Origin: Modestobacter muralis
GTDB taxonomy: Bacteria > Actinomycetota > Actinomycetes > Mycobacteriales > Geodermatophilaceae
Direction of reading: 5' to 3'
DNA length: 35,627 nucleotides
Assembly (NCBI RefSeq): GCF_010682105.1
Contig: NZ_JAAGWH010000023.1
Span: forward strand, 1 to 35,627
Part shown: in pieces, positions 1 through 8,482 of the stretch
How positions within the stretch are numbered: position 1 is the stretch's first letter
How the letters are laid out: each line of letters opens with the position of its first letter
The notes under the pieces: generated by a model
Seen by the model: the letters and a program-made list of their open reading frames with translations, nothing else
Database searches by the model: none
Told to the model about the DNA's origin: nothing
Program-made: the position numbers and the translations under genes

Positions 1-345
1 GGCGAACGGCAGCGGCACGGCAGCCTCGGCGAGGGCCGCGAAGCCGGCGGCGGGGTCGGTCGCGCCCTGTCCGAGGCTGAGGCCGTCGCCCAGCAGGAGC
101 GTGCGCGCGATCTGAGCGGGCCGGACGACCGCGGGTCCGGTGGGCGTGGGCTCGGCCACCGGGGCGGGCAGGGGTGCTGCCGGTGGTGGCGTCGCCGTCG
201 GACGGTCCAGGCGCATCCCGGTCCCGACGACCACCAGGAGCCCGGCGAACAGCGCGATGCTCACGCCCAGGGCGATCGAGCCCCACAGCGGTGGCCGCTC
301 GAACCAGTGCCGGCGCGGCCCCCGTCGTGCCCACCTCCTCGCCAT
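1..345 (-). CDS. SGNH/GDSL-hydrolase-like protein, membrane-anchored (N-terminal part only)
   Basis: The gene runs off the left edge, so only the first 115 codons are visible. The ATG at 345-343 opens a basic N-terminus followed by one hydrophobic segment (about residues 29-46), a Pro/Ala-rich linker, and then the block LLLGDGLSLGQGATDPAAGF (about residues 85-104). That block has the shape of SGNH block I, normally GDSL followed by G.G(A/S).DP..GF. SGNH proteins are esterases, lipases or acyltransferases; the anchor suggests action outside the membrane. The usual nucleophile serine of GDS is glycine here (GDG), with a serine two residues later. The gene lies 41 bases downstream of the GH16 gene on the same strand, so it may belong to the same transcript. 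The family call rests on one motif; the rest of the protein is not visible. Confidence 0.6.
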   Translation of the reverse strand, partial: MARRWARRGPRRHWFERPPLWGSIALGVSIALFAGLLVVVGTGMRLDRPTATPPPAAPLPAPVAEPTPTGPAVVRPAQIARTLLLGDGLSLGQGATDPAAGFAALAEAAVPLPFA

Positions 346-386
346 GCCGCGGACGCTACCGGTGCGCGGTCGCTGCGCTGAGCTCC

Positions 387-2585
387 TCAGGTGTAGGTGC
401 GGATCCAGTCGACGTAGAGGTCGGTGATCTCGCCGGTGGGAGCGAGGTCGACGGGCCAGCCGCCGCCGAGGGCGAGGTCCATCAGGAAGTAGTGAGGGTC
501 GGCTGCCTGGCGGAGCCCCTGGTATGTGGCCACCTGGATGCCGTCGATGTAGAAGTCGGCGCCGCCCGGGACGAAGCGGACGCCGTAGGTGTGCCAGGCC
601 AGGGCCCAGTCCGCGACGCCGTTGTCCTCGAGGCACTTCGCGACGCCGCCGTCGCCGTCGCCGTAGCCCCAGTTGTGCGTGGTGTGGCAACTGCCGGCGG
701 TGTTGTGGCCGTAGAGCTCGACCGCGTCGACCTCGCTGGCCGTCGTGCCCCGAGGGGTGGTGTTCTCCGTGTCGAGCATCCAGAAGGCGGGCCAGGAGCC
801 GACGCCGGGGGCTCCGAGCATGCGTGCTTCGAAGTAGCCGTACTGGGCGGCGAACCCGCTGCCCCCCACTCGCACCGAGGAGAGGATGCCTCCCTCGTGT
901 TCCAGGTTCCACGGCGTCGCCGCCGGATCGGAGGGCTGGACCCGCAGGCGGAGGTACTGGGAGTCCAGGGTCGTGATGTTGCCGTGGCCCTCGGCGGGGT
1001 CGGCGAACCAGGCGTCACCGAAGCTGCCGCCCCCGACGTGTGAGGGCTTGGTCGCGGCGTACTCGGCCCCCGTCCCGCGCCGGCTGATCGACAGCGGGTC
1101 GGTGAACTCCTCGGCGTACTGGAGGGTCATGCCCGCGGGGGCATGGCCACCGGTGTCCACGGCGACCCCGGACCGGTTGACGAGCTGGACGTACAGCGGG
1201 GTACCGCCGTCCGACCCGCTCCGGTCGACGCGCAGGGCGGTCGGGCCGGTCGCCAGCGCGGCCAGGTCGACGCGCAGCACGGCGCGACCGGAGGCGTCGA
1301 TGGTGCCGCTCGTCAGCTCCTGTTCGGCACCCGGTGTGGTGCCGACGGGGTCGATCCACGCGGTCACGGTGACGGGCGTGCCGACCGGGCCGGCCACCAC
1401 GACGGTCGTCGTCCCGGACACCGCCGAGCCCGGGGCCGGGCAGACCAGTGCCAGCTGGTCGTCGGTCGAGCTGCCCACCGGGTCGGACGCGGCCGAGCAC
1501 GGCGCCGCCGGGGTCGAGGTGGTCGAGTACCCGGTCGGCGAGTACCCCTGCGCGGTGCGCGGCCACCGGGGCGGGGTGGTGCCGACGTCGTACGCGGTGA
1601 ACTCGCGCAGGGACACCGATGCCGTGGCGACGGTCCTGGCCAGCTCGAGCCGCACCCAGCTGGCGGTATGCGGGGCGAAGGCGATGGTGGTCGGAGGGCC
1701 CCCGCCCCCGGCGATCCCGGACACCACGACGGTGCTCCCGTCGCTGAACCTCAGCAGCCCGTGCAGCGGGGCGTTCCACGGCGCGGCGGGGTCGGTGGCG
1801 AGGGCTGTGGGGCCGAGCACCTGGATGCTCGCAAGTCGGCGCGGCTTCTGCCAGGACAGCTGAACCCACGGGGCGGCGTCTGTGCTGGTCGCGCTCCACT
1901 CGGCGCCGGCTCGGCCACCGGCGACGTCCCCGTCGAGCAGCGCGCCGGCGGCCGAGGCGGCGCTGGAGGTCTTCACCACGGACCGCCAGCTGGACGTGGG
2001 GTCACCGCCGGCCGTGCTGGCCTGGACGTCACCGGAGGCGGGGGTGCCGGTGCGGTCGACGATGAAGCGGGTCAGCGCGACGGACGTCGTGCCGGTGGGC
2101 GCGCCGGTGACGACGAACCGGGCGGTGCGCACCGTGCGGGGGCTGAAGGCGAGTTCGACCACGCCGTCGGGGCCGGGGGCGAGGTCCACCGGGTCACCGG
2201 CGTCCAGGACGAGCCGGGCCGCGGTGATGGGGGTCGTGTCGGCTGCCCGGACGTCGACGTGGTCGACCTCGGTGGGCTCGGGCCACGTCAGTTCGACCCA
2301 GGCGCCCACTGCCTCCCCGTCGCTCTGCCAGATCACTCCCGACGTCGGCGTCGGGGACGTGGTGCTGGCGGCACCGGGGACCGGTGTGGGGCCGGTGCCC
2401 GAGGCCGTCGGTGCGCCGGCCGTCGGGGGTGTGATCCCACCCGTCGCCGGTACCGGTGAGCCGGGACCCCCTGCTACGGAGGCGGTCGGCGCACCGTCCG
2501 ACCCGGTCGCCCAGGTCACGCCGCCCACCGCCACGAGCAGGACGGCGACCGCCGCCAGGAGAAGCTGGATCCACCTGCGGGGCAT
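387..2585 (-). CDS. Exported GH16 glycoside hydrolase with two discoidin-like modules (copy 1)
   Basis: A 732-residue protein. One hydrophobic segment follows MPRRW (about residues 5-27), acting as signal or anchor, then a Thr/Pro/Ala/Gly linker. Two F5/8-type-C-like (galactose-binding fold) modules follow at about 85-180 and 200-340, each with the pattern WVQLSW...VRLEL. A small beta domain lies at about 380-470, and the C-terminal 245 residues are a GH16 domain. The GH16 signature E-x-D-x-x-E is present as EVDAVE (E618, D620, E623 by my count), giving nucleophile, helper and acid/base. GH16 enzymes cleave beta-1,3/1,4 glucans or galactans; here the likely substrate is the polymer made by this locus (inference). 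The ATG at 2585 is preferred over the in-frame GTG at 2612 because GAGGCGG lies just upstream and because copy 2 also begins MPRRW. Confidence 0.88.
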   Translation of the reverse strand: MPRRWIQLLLAAVAVLLVAVGGVTWATGSDGAPTASVAGGPGSPVPATGGITPPTAGAPTASGTGPTPVPGAASTTSPTPTSGVIWQSDGEAVGAWVELTWPEPTEVDHVDVRAADTTPITAARLVLDAGDPVDLAPGPDGVVELAFSPRTVRTARFVVTGAPTGTTSVALTRFIVDRTGTPASGDVQASTAGGDPTSSWRSVVKTSSAASAAGALLDGDVAGGRAGAEWSATSTDAAPWVQLSWQKPRRLASIQVLGPTALATDPAAPWNAPLHGLLRFSDGSTVVVSGIAGGGGPPTTIAFAPHTASWVRLELARTVATASVSLREFTAYDVGTTPPRWPRTAQGYSPTGYSTTSTPAAPCSAASDPVGSSTDDQLALVCPAPGSAVSGTTTVVVAGPVGTPVTVTAWIDPVGTTPGAEQELTSGTIDASGRAVLRVDLAALATGPTALRVDRSGSDGGTPLYVQLVNRSGVAVDTGGHAPAGMTLQYAEEFTDPLSISRRGTGAEYAATKPSHVGGGSFGDAWFADPAEGHGNITTLDSQYLRLRVQPSDPAATPWNLEHEGGILSSVRVGGSGFAAQYGYFEARMLGAPGVGSWPAFWMLDTENTTPRGTTASEVDAVELYGHNTAGSCHTTHNWGYGDGDGGVAKCLEDNGVADWALAWHTYGVRFVPGGADFYIDGIQVATYQGLRQAADPHYFLMDLALGGGWPVDLAPTGEITDLYVDWIRTYT

Positions 2586-2632
2586 CACGACCGCCTCGGT
2601 CATCTGACGCACGCCACGTGCGCCCGGGACGT

Positions 2633-2654
2633 GTCACCGAGAAACTCTGGTGAC
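2633..2654. promoter_or_regulatory. Short imperfect inverted repeat upstream of GH16 copy 1
   Basis: GTCACC (2633-2638) pairs with GGTGAC (2649-2654). Inside it GAG pairs with CTC around an AAA loop, with one bulged T. The repeat sits 48 bases upstream of the preferred GH16 start, in the 203-base gap behind the GT4 gene. It could be an operator or a leader hairpin; nothing else supports a role. Confidence 0.25.
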
Positions 2655-2788
2655 GCTGAGCAGTGGGAACACTACGAGCAGCGATGTGAAGGAACGGTCG
2701 GTCGCACGGCGTGTCCGCCGGGACCGGGGCGGCTGGGACGGATGTGCCGGCTGGGACTAGTGGGCGGCGTCCTGTGACCGTTCTCCGC

Positions 2789-3937
2789 TCAGTGTGCGGC
2801 GAGCGTCCGGTCCACCACCGCGGCCATGGCCTCGCGGAAGTGCCGGCGGGAGAACGTCTCGGCGTGCGCGCGGATGGCGCGACTGTCGTAGAGCGACGGG
2901 TCGAAGGCCGCGAGCGTGCTGGCCCAGGTCTCGACCTCCTGCTCGGGAGACGTGACGGGGACAAGTTCGCCGGTGCGTCCGGGCAGGACGGAGTCGCGCG
3001 CACCTCCGGCGTCGATCGCGATGACCGGGGCCCCGCAGGCCTGAGCTTCCACCGGCACGATCCCGAAGTCCTCGACCCCGGGCATGAGCAGGGCACGACA
3101 GCGTCGGAACAGGTCGCGCAGTTCGTCGTCGTCGACCCGTCCCACGAAACGGGTGTGCGGCCCGGCCAGCCGCGCCATCTCCTCCCGGATGCGTCCACCG
3201 CCGGTGACCACCAGGGGGACGCCCGCACGCTCCGCAGCCCGGATGGCCAGGTCGGGGCGCTTGTAGGGCACGAGGCGGCCGGCGAGCAGGAAGAAGTCCT
3301 CCCGCTCGGTGGCGGGGCTGGGTGAGTAGTACTCGGTGTCCACCGGTGGGTGCACGACCGCGGCCTCCCGGTCCCACCACGTGCGGATCCGCTCTGCCAC
3401 AAAGCTGGAGTTGGCCACGACGGTCTGTAGCCGGGCCGCCGCGGCACGGTCGCGCGGGCGGAAGACCGCGGAGAAGGCACCCAGCATGGCCTCGCCGGAC
3501 CTGCCGCCTGCCTCGCCGGTGCGCATCGCGGCGTCCCACACCCACCGGGCGGGGGTGTGCACGTAGGCGATCACCGGGGCTTGGGTCGCGCGGACCACCT
3601 GGGTGGCGAAGGCGTGGTGGGAGGCGATCACAACGTCGGACGGCGGCAGTGACAGGTTCGCCATCGCGACGGGGAGCGCCGGCAGCAGGTGGGCGTACGA
3701 GGTGCCGCGCAGGAACCGGGTGAGCTGAGTGGTGCGCAGCCGGGCTTCGAGGTCGGCGGGGAGGACCCCCGCCCGCCCGATCGGAGCGAGGATCGGTGCT
3801 GCGGGCCACTCGCGGGCCAGCTGCTCGACGACGGCCTCGGAGCCGGCGTACTCGGTGAACCGCTCGTGCACCAGGGTGACCCGGGCGGTGCCCGACGTCA
3901 GCCGCGCCGGGGCGATCGGGGCTTGGACGTGCGGCAT
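2789..3937 (-). CDS. GT4-family (GT-B) glycosyltransferase
   Basis: A 382-residue protein with two Rossmann-like halves. The N-terminal half has VTLVHERFTEYAGSEAVVEQ near the start, the donor/acceptor loop pattern of GT4 enzymes. The C-terminal half has LAGRLVPYKRPDLAI, then FVGRVDDDELRDLF, and the GT4 E-x7-E region in VEDFGIVPVEAQACGAPVIA. Such enzymes transfer a sugar from a nucleotide donor to a lipid-linked acceptor at the inner face of the membrane; the sugar cannot be read from sequence. The ATG at 3937 has AGGA seven bases upstream and follows GH16 copy 2 by 97 bases on the same strand. The reading frame stays open far upstream into GH16 copy 2, but those residues are antisense-like noise and are excluded. 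Confidence 0.88.
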   Translation of the reverse strand: MPHVQAPIAPARLTSGTARVTLVHERFTEYAGSEAVVEQLAREWPAAPILAPIGRAGVLPADLEARLRTTQLTRFLRGTSYAHLLPALPVAMANLSLPPSDVVIASHHAFATQVVRATQAPVIAYVHTPARWVWDAAMRTGEAGGRSGEAMLGAFSAVFRPRDRAAAARLQTVVANSSFVAERIRTWWDREAAVVHPPVDTEYYSPSPATEREDFFLLAGRLVPYKRPDLAIRAAERAGVPLVVTGGGRIREEMARLAGPHTRFVGRVDDDELRDLFRRCRALLMPGVEDFGIVPVEAQACGAPVIAIDAGGARDSVLPGRTGELVPVTSPEQEVETWASTLAAFDPSLYDSRAIRAHAETFSRRHFREAMAAVVDRTLAAH

Positions 3938-4034
3938 CACGGTCCTGCGCGGGCTCGGCACGGTCCCATGATGAGGCCAATGTCCTGCGTCGGCTGGCCA
4001 GTGCTCAGCGCCGAAACTGAGATGTGCGCCATCG

Positions 4035-6140
4035 TCAGGTGTAGGCGTGGATCCAGTCGACGTAGAGGTCGGTGACCTCACCAGTGGAGGCGAGGTCGAC
4101 GGGCCAGCCTCCGCCGAGAGCGAGGTCGACGAGGAAGTAGTACGGGTCAGCGGCTTGTCGGAGCCCCCGGTAGGTGGAGACCTGGATCCCGTCGATGAAG
4201 AAGTCCGCGCCGCCGGGCACGAACCGGACGCCGTAGGTGTGCCAAACCAGTGCCCAGTCGGCGAAGCCATTGTCGTCCAGGCAGTCGGCGACGCCGCCGT
4301 CGTCGCTCCCGTAGCCCCAGTTGTGCGTGGTGTGGCAACTGCCCGTGGTGTCGTGCCCGTAGAGCTCAACGGCGTCGACCTCCCCGGCGGTCACACCCCG
4401 GGGTGTGGTGTTCTCGGTGTCGAGCATCCAGAAGGCGGGCCAGGAGCCGACCCCCGGCGCACCGAGCATGCGGGCCTCGAAGTAGCCGTACTGGGCGGCG
4501 AAGCCACTGCCACCCACCCGCGCCGAGGAGAGGATGCCGCTCTCGTGCGCCGCACCGGTTGGGGCGGTCCCCTGGGCGCGGATGCGCAGGTACTGCGAGT
4601 CGACCGTGCCCAGCGTCCCCGTGCCGGAGGCCGGGTCGGCAAAGGCGGCGTCCCCGAAGCTCCCACCCTGTTCGTAGGACGGCTTGGTCGCTGCGTACTC
4701 GGCCCCGGCTCCGTCCCGGCTGATCGACAGCGGCTCGGTGAACTCCTCGGCGTACTGCAGGGTCATCCCCGCCGGTGCGTGGCCGCCTGCGTCCAGCGCA
4801 ATCCCGGACCGGTTCACCAGCTGTACGTAGAGCGGTACGGCGGCAGGGTCGTCGCTGGGCTGGGCGACGTCCACGCGCACAGCGGTGGGGCCCTCGGCAA
4901 GGGCGGTCATGTCGACGGTCAGGGACGCGCGCCCGGAGGAGTCCGTGGTCCCGGAGGCGACCTCCTGCACCACGCCGGGGCTGTCGCCCGTGGGGTCGAG
5001 GGAGGCGGTCGCGGACACCGCCGTGCCGGCCGGGCCAGCCACCACGAGCGTCGTGCTCCCGGAGACCGCAGACCCCGGCTCGGGGCACACGAGCGCGAGT
5101 CCGCCGCCGCTGGACCGCCCCGTGGGCGGCGACGCGGACGAACAGGACGCGGTGGGCGGGGTGACCTCGTAGCTGTCGGCCGGCTGGCCGTCAGCTCCTT
5201 GCGGCCACGGGGGCGGGGTGGTCCCGGCGTCGTAGACGGCCAGTTCGCGCAGGGACACCGGGACGTCCGCGCCGGGCTCCGTCGTGGCCAGCTCGAGGCG
5301 CACGCTCGAGGCCGTCCGCGGGGTGAACGCGATGGTCGTGGCCGGGCCTCCGCCGGCGGCGATGCCCGACACGACGACCGTGCTGCCGTCGTCGAAGCGG
5401 AGGACACCGTGCAGGGGCGTAGGCGGCCGCTGCGTGGGGTCGACGTCGCCCTCGGCCGGGCCGAACACCTGGACGCTGGCCACCAGGCGCGGCTGCGGCC
5501 AGGCCAGCTGCACCCACGCGTCTCCCCCCGGCGGCGCCGTCCACGAGTCACCGGTGGCCCCCCGGGCGACGTCACCGTCGATCAGGGCGGGGGCGTCCGG
5601 CGCCGAGCTCGTGGCGGTCGTGACGCCGGCGGCCGGCGGGCTGGTGAGGACCGGCGAGCCGCTGTCGTCGACGGTCAGCGAGGTGAGGGCGACCGACGCC
5701 GTGCCGTCCGGGACGGTGGCGATGACCAGGCGGACGCTGGAGACCCGGCGGGCCGGAAAGTCGACCGAGGCCATCCCCTCCGCGTCGGTCGTCAGCAACA
5801 TCGAGGGACCACCATCGAACTCGAGTGCGGCCGAGTCGAACCCGGTGCCCGCGGCGCCGGTCGTGGCGACTTCGACGTGATCGACCTCGGTGGCGCTGGA
5901 CCAGGCCAGTCGCACCCACGCGCCGACGGTCTCCCCGTCGCTCTGCCAGACGACGGCCCGGTCGTCGTCAGCGGTCGAAGGGCGATCCCGGTCCACCAGG
6001 TCCCCGGCGTCCAGACCAGGACGCGTCGAGGAAGCGGAGGCCGTGATCGAGGACCGGTGCACGAGGAGCACGACGGCGACGGCCGCCACGGCGAGGACGA
6101 GCACACCGGACAGGACGACGACGAGCCACCTGCGGGGCAT
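4035..6140 (-). CDS. Exported GH16 glycoside hydrolase with two discoidin-like modules (copy 2)
   Basis: A 701-residue paralogue of the protein at 387-2585 with the same domain order: MPRRW plus a hydrophobic segment (about 5-27), linker, two F5/8-type-C-like modules, a small beta domain with CPEPGSAVSGSTTLVVAGPAG, and C-terminal GH16. The catalytic motif is again EVDAVE (E587, D589, E592). The catalytic cores share long identical stretches, including about 40 residues around the Trp-rich WPAFWMLD segment, while linkers and lectin-like modules have diverged. This points to tandem duplication with conservation or conversion of the catalytic part. The start is well supported: AGAGGA lies 4 bases before the ATG. 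It is transcribed away from wzm across a 323-base gap. The substrate is unknown; the locus polymer is the natural candidate. Confidence 0.88.
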   Translation of the reverse strand: MPRRWLVVVLSGVLVLAVAAVAVVLLVHRSSITASASSTRPGLDAGDLVDRDRPSTADDDRAVVWQSDGETVGAWVRLAWSSATEVDHVEVATTGAAGTGFDSAALEFDGGPSMLLTTDAEGMASVDFPARRVSSVRLVIATVPDGTASVALTSLTVDDSGSPVLTSPPAAGVTTATSSAPDAPALIDGDVARGATGDSWTAPPGGDAWVQLAWPQPRLVASVQVFGPAEGDVDPTQRPPTPLHGVLRFDDGSTVVVSGIAAGGGPATTIAFTPRTASSVRLELATTEPGADVPVSLRELAVYDAGTTPPPWPQGADGQPADSYEVTPPTASCSSASPPTGRSSGGGLALVCPEPGSAVSGSTTLVVAGPAGTAVSATASLDPTGDSPGVVQEVASGTTDSSGRASLTVDMTALAEGPTAVRVDVAQPSDDPAAVPLYVQLVNRSGIALDAGGHAPAGMTLQYAEEFTEPLSISRDGAGAEYAATKPSYEQGGSFGDAAFADPASGTGTLGTVDSQYLRIRAQGTAPTGAAHESGILSSARVGGSGFAAQYGYFEARMLGAPGVGSWPAFWMLDTENTTPRGVTAGEVDAVELYGHDTTGSCHTTHNWGYGSDDGGVADCLDDNGFADWALVWHTYGVRFVPGGADFFIDGIQVSTYRGLRQAADPYYFLVDLALGGGWPVDLASTGEVTDLYVDWIHAYT

Positions 6141-6463
6141 GGGGTCCTCTCGGGCTCGGGCATCGGCTCAGCGACGGCGGGTCCGGACGGGCGTTGACTC
6201 CAGCCGAAGTTACATGGGGTGGGGGAGCGGATCGTGGTCCTGGACAGACAGCCGGGGCAGCTCCGTGGCTGGACACGGGCGGAGGGTCGGGCAGGTCACT
6301 GGCCGGGTGCTGGGGGTGACGGGACAGAATGGTCCGCTCAGACAGGCGTGCGCGTCCATCGAGAGGGTCCCGTGAGACGACTGGTCGGCCGGTTTTCCCG
6401 GTCCTCGACGGCCGGAGCGCGACACCTCGACCGGGGGCCGCAGCCGACGGTCAGGGCTCTCCC
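6141..6463. other. Divergent intergenic region between GH16 copy 2 and the ABC exporter
   Basis: 323 bases between oppositely directed genes, so at least two promoters should start here. I see TTGACT at 6194-6199 but no matching -10 box at normal spacing. Reading leftward, TAACTT near 6208 fits the actinobacterial TAnnnT pattern. Neither is convincing. The right-hand part carries a small ORF, listed separately. Confidence 0.4.
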
Positions 6464-6467
6464 GTGA
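6372..6467 (+). CDS. Possible 31-residue leader ORF coupled to the permease gene
   Basis: A GTG at 6372 follows GAGAGGG (6361-6367) at a normal spacing of 4 bases. The ORF is VRRLVGRFSRSSTAGARHLD plus 11 further residues, and ends in a TGA that overlaps the permease GTG as GTGA (6464-6467). This is the usual geometry of translational coupling. The peptide is Arg-rich, which is also what random high-GC sequence gives, so it may not be a functional product. Its value may lie only in delivering ribosomes to the permease start. Confidence 0.3.
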   Translation: MRRLVGRFSRSSTAGARHLDRGPQPTVRALP

Positions 6468-7294
6468 CCGGCGACCTCGGCCCCTGGACGGAGAACTCCC
6501 GGCGCGGCATGGTCCAGGACCGGCCGTGGACGGCGTTGTGGCGCTCTCGCGACCTGATCTGGTACTTCGCCGTGCGCGACGTGAAGCTCAGGTACCGGCA
6601 GGCCGTCCTGGGTGCCATCTGGGTCCTCGCCCAGCCCGTGGCCAGCGTCGTGGTGTTCACGCTGGTCTTCAGCCGGCTGGCCGGGGTGAGCAGCCAGGGT
6701 GTCCCCTACCCGGTCTTCGCACTCGTCGGGATGGTGAGCTGGACCTACTTCTCGACTTCGGTGACCGCAGGAGGGCAGGTGCTGGTGGCCAACGCCAGCC
6801 TGGTCAGCAAGGTCTACTTCCCGCGGATGGCAGCCCCGGCGGCCGCGCTGCTGTCCCCAGGCGTCGACCTGGCCGTCTCCCTCGTCCTGGTCGAGATCGC
6901 CACCGTGGTCTACGGGGTGGGGCCCACCTGGCGACTGCTGGCAGCCCCGCTCTGGCTGCTGCTCATGGTGGCCACCGCCCTCGGCGCCGCTTTCTGGCTC
7001 TCCGCGCTCAACGTCAGGTACCGGGACGTCCAGCACGCAGTGGGACCGGTCCTCCAGGTGCTGCTGTTCGCCAGCCCCGTCGCCTATGCAGCCACGGCGC
7101 TGTCGGGGTGGCAGGAGCTGCTGTACGCGGTGAACCCGATGGTCGGCGTCATCGGGCTGGGGCGCTGGTCGTTCCTCGGCACGCCGTGGCCCGGCTGGCA
7201 GCTGCTCGTCTCGGTGGTCAGTGCGGGGGTGTTGCTGGCGAGCGGCGCGGCCTACTTCAACCGTGCTCAGCGCTCCTTCGCCGACGTGATCTGA
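6464..7294 (+). CDS. wzm: ABC-2 type polysaccharide export permease (Wzm-like)
   Basis: A 276-residue protein, the usual Wzm size, with about six membrane segments. After a short cytoplasmic N-terminus with WTALWRSRDLIWYFAVRDVK comes the LRYRQAVLGAIWVLAQP stretch typical of the ABC-2 polysaccharide permease family. This is followed by VFALVGMVSWTYFSTSV and the conserved ALNVRYRDVQHAVG loop before the last helices. With the next gene it would form a transporter that moves a completed polyprenyl-linked glycan across the plasma membrane. The GTG at 6464 is chosen because it overlaps the stop of a small upstream ORF and has CAGGG upstream; an ATG at 6509 is a shorter alternative. The stop codon is followed directly by the GTG of the ATPase gene. 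Confidence 0.9.
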   Translation: MTGDLGPWTENSRRGMVQDRPWTALWRSRDLIWYFAVRDVKLRYRQAVLGAIWVLAQPVASVVVFTLVFSRLAGVSSQGVPYPVFALVGMVSWTYFSTSVTAGGQVLVANASLVSKVYFPRMAAPAAALLSPGVDLAVSLVLVEIATVVYGVGPTWRLLAAPLWLLLMVATALGAAFWLSALNVRYRDVQHAVGPVLQVLLFASPVAYAATALSGWQELLYAVNPMVGVIGLGRWSFLGTPWPGWQLLVSVVSAGVLLASGAAYFNRAQRSFADVI

Positions 7295-8482
7295 GTGGAC
7301 CGCATCGAGTTCGACCGGGTCAGCAAGCGCTACCCCCTCGGCGAGCAGCGCACCGCCCGGGAGGCGATCGTGGCCGGCGCCCGAGCGCTCACGCGGCGTC
7401 GCCGCGCGGAGCCACAGGAGATCTGGTCCCTCCGCGACGTCTCCTTCACCGTGGCCGACGGCGAGAGCGTCGGGATCGTCGGCCGCAACGGGGCGGGGAA
7501 GAGCACGATCCTCAAGGTGATGACCGGGATCACCGCCCCGACGAGCGGGGTGTCGCGGACGCGGGGCAGGGTCGCGGCCCTGCTGGAGGTGGGCACAGGT
7601 TTTCATCCCGAGCTCACCGGTCGGGAGAACGTCTACCTCAACGGCGCCATCCTCGGGATGTCCCGGCGGGACATCGGTCGCGCTTTCGACGACATCGTCG
7701 AGTTCTCCGGGGTGCGGCGGTTCCTCGACACCCCCGTCAAGCGCTACTCGAGCGGCATGTCGCTGCGGCTGGCCTTCGCCGTGGCGGCGCACCTCGAACC
7801 GGATGTCCTCGTGGTCGACGAGGTCCTCGCGGTGGGCGACGCGGAGTTCCAGCGCAAGTGCCTTGGCAGGATGGAGCAGGCCGAGCGGGAGGGGCGGACC
7901 CTGGTGTTCGTCAGCCACGACCTCGACACCCTGAGCAGCCTGTGCCGGCGGTCGCTGTGGATGGAGGCGGGGACCGTCCGGGCGGAGGGTGCCTCGAGCG
8001 ACATCGTCCGCGACTACCTCACCTCCGGCCTGAGCTCGCCGGACGCGTCGAGGGCGCTGGTCCGTTCCGGGCCGCTGCAGGTGCTCGACGTCCGGGTGCG
8101 CGCCGCGGGCCGCGGGGCCGAGGCGGCACTCCTGCGCGACGACCCGATCGAGATCGACGTCGACTTCGACCTGGCGGAGGCCGTCCCCGGACTCGACCTC
8201 GCCGTCTACGTGACCACCAGGACGGGCGTGCGCGTGCTCGACGTGACCGCCACCGACGGGGGGCCGGTGTCCTTCCCCGCAGGACGGCAGCGGGCGCGGA
8301 TCTCCGTGCCACCGATCCTCAACGTGGGGACCTTCGCGGTCGGCGTGTGGTTCGGCACGCCGCAGCACGGGATGCTCGACGAGCCCGCGGCGGCGACGTT
8401 CACGCTGCACGGCAGCGATCGCGGGCGGCCGGAACGGGTGCTGGTCTACGACCTGCCAGTCGACATCAGCCGGTTGGACTGA
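7295..8482 (+). CDS. wzt: ABC transporter ATPase with C-terminal glycan-binding domain (Wzt-like)
   Basis: A 395-residue protein. Residues 1-245 are the nucleotide-binding domain: Walker A GRNGAGKS (63-70), signature YSSGM (151-155), Walker B VLVVDE (171-176) and switch His208 in FVSHD. Residues about 262-395 form an extra beta-rich domain ending ILNVGTFAVGVWFGTPQHGM..., the pattern of the Wzt C-terminal domain. In known O9a/O8-type systems that domain recognises the modified non-reducing end of the finished polymer before export. Its presence suggests a chain that carries a terminal cap. The GTG start abuts the permease stop with no gap, so the two are co-translated. The 3' end overlaps the convergent GT2-methyltransferase gene by 17 bases. 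Confidence 0.92.
   Translation: MDRIEFDRVSKRYPLGEQRTAREAIVAGARALTRRRRAEPQEIWSLRDVSFTVADGESVGIVGRNGAGKSTILKVMTGITAPTSGVSRTRGRVAALLEVGTGFHPELTGRENVYLNGAILGMSRRDIGRAFDDIVEFSGVRRFLDTPVKRYSSGMSLRLAFAVAAHLEPDVLVVDEVLAVGDAEFQRKCLGRMEQAEREGRTLVFVSHDLDTLSSLCRRSLWMEAGTVRAEGASSDIVRDYLTSGLSSPDASRALVRSGPLQVLDVRVRAAGRGAEAALLRDDPIEIDVDFDLAEAVPGLDLAVYVTTRTGVRVLDVTATDGGPVSFPAGRQRARISVPPILNVGTFAVGVWFGTPQHGMLDEPAAATFTLHGSDRGRPERVLVYDLPVDISRLD

Noticed and set aside
2757-3980. 407-codon minus-strand frame in the GT4 gene
   Set aside because: Out of frame with the GT4 motifs; composition is Arg/Pro/Gly noise.
4047-6197. 716-codon open frame antisense to GH16 copy 2
   Set aside because: Gly/Arg/Val-rich composition with no motif; long antisense frames are expected in high-GC coding DNA. 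The opposite strand has a full GH16 protein.
6338-8410. 690-codon minus-strand frame over wzm and wzt
   Set aside because: His/Asp/Gly-rich shadow of two clear transporter genes.
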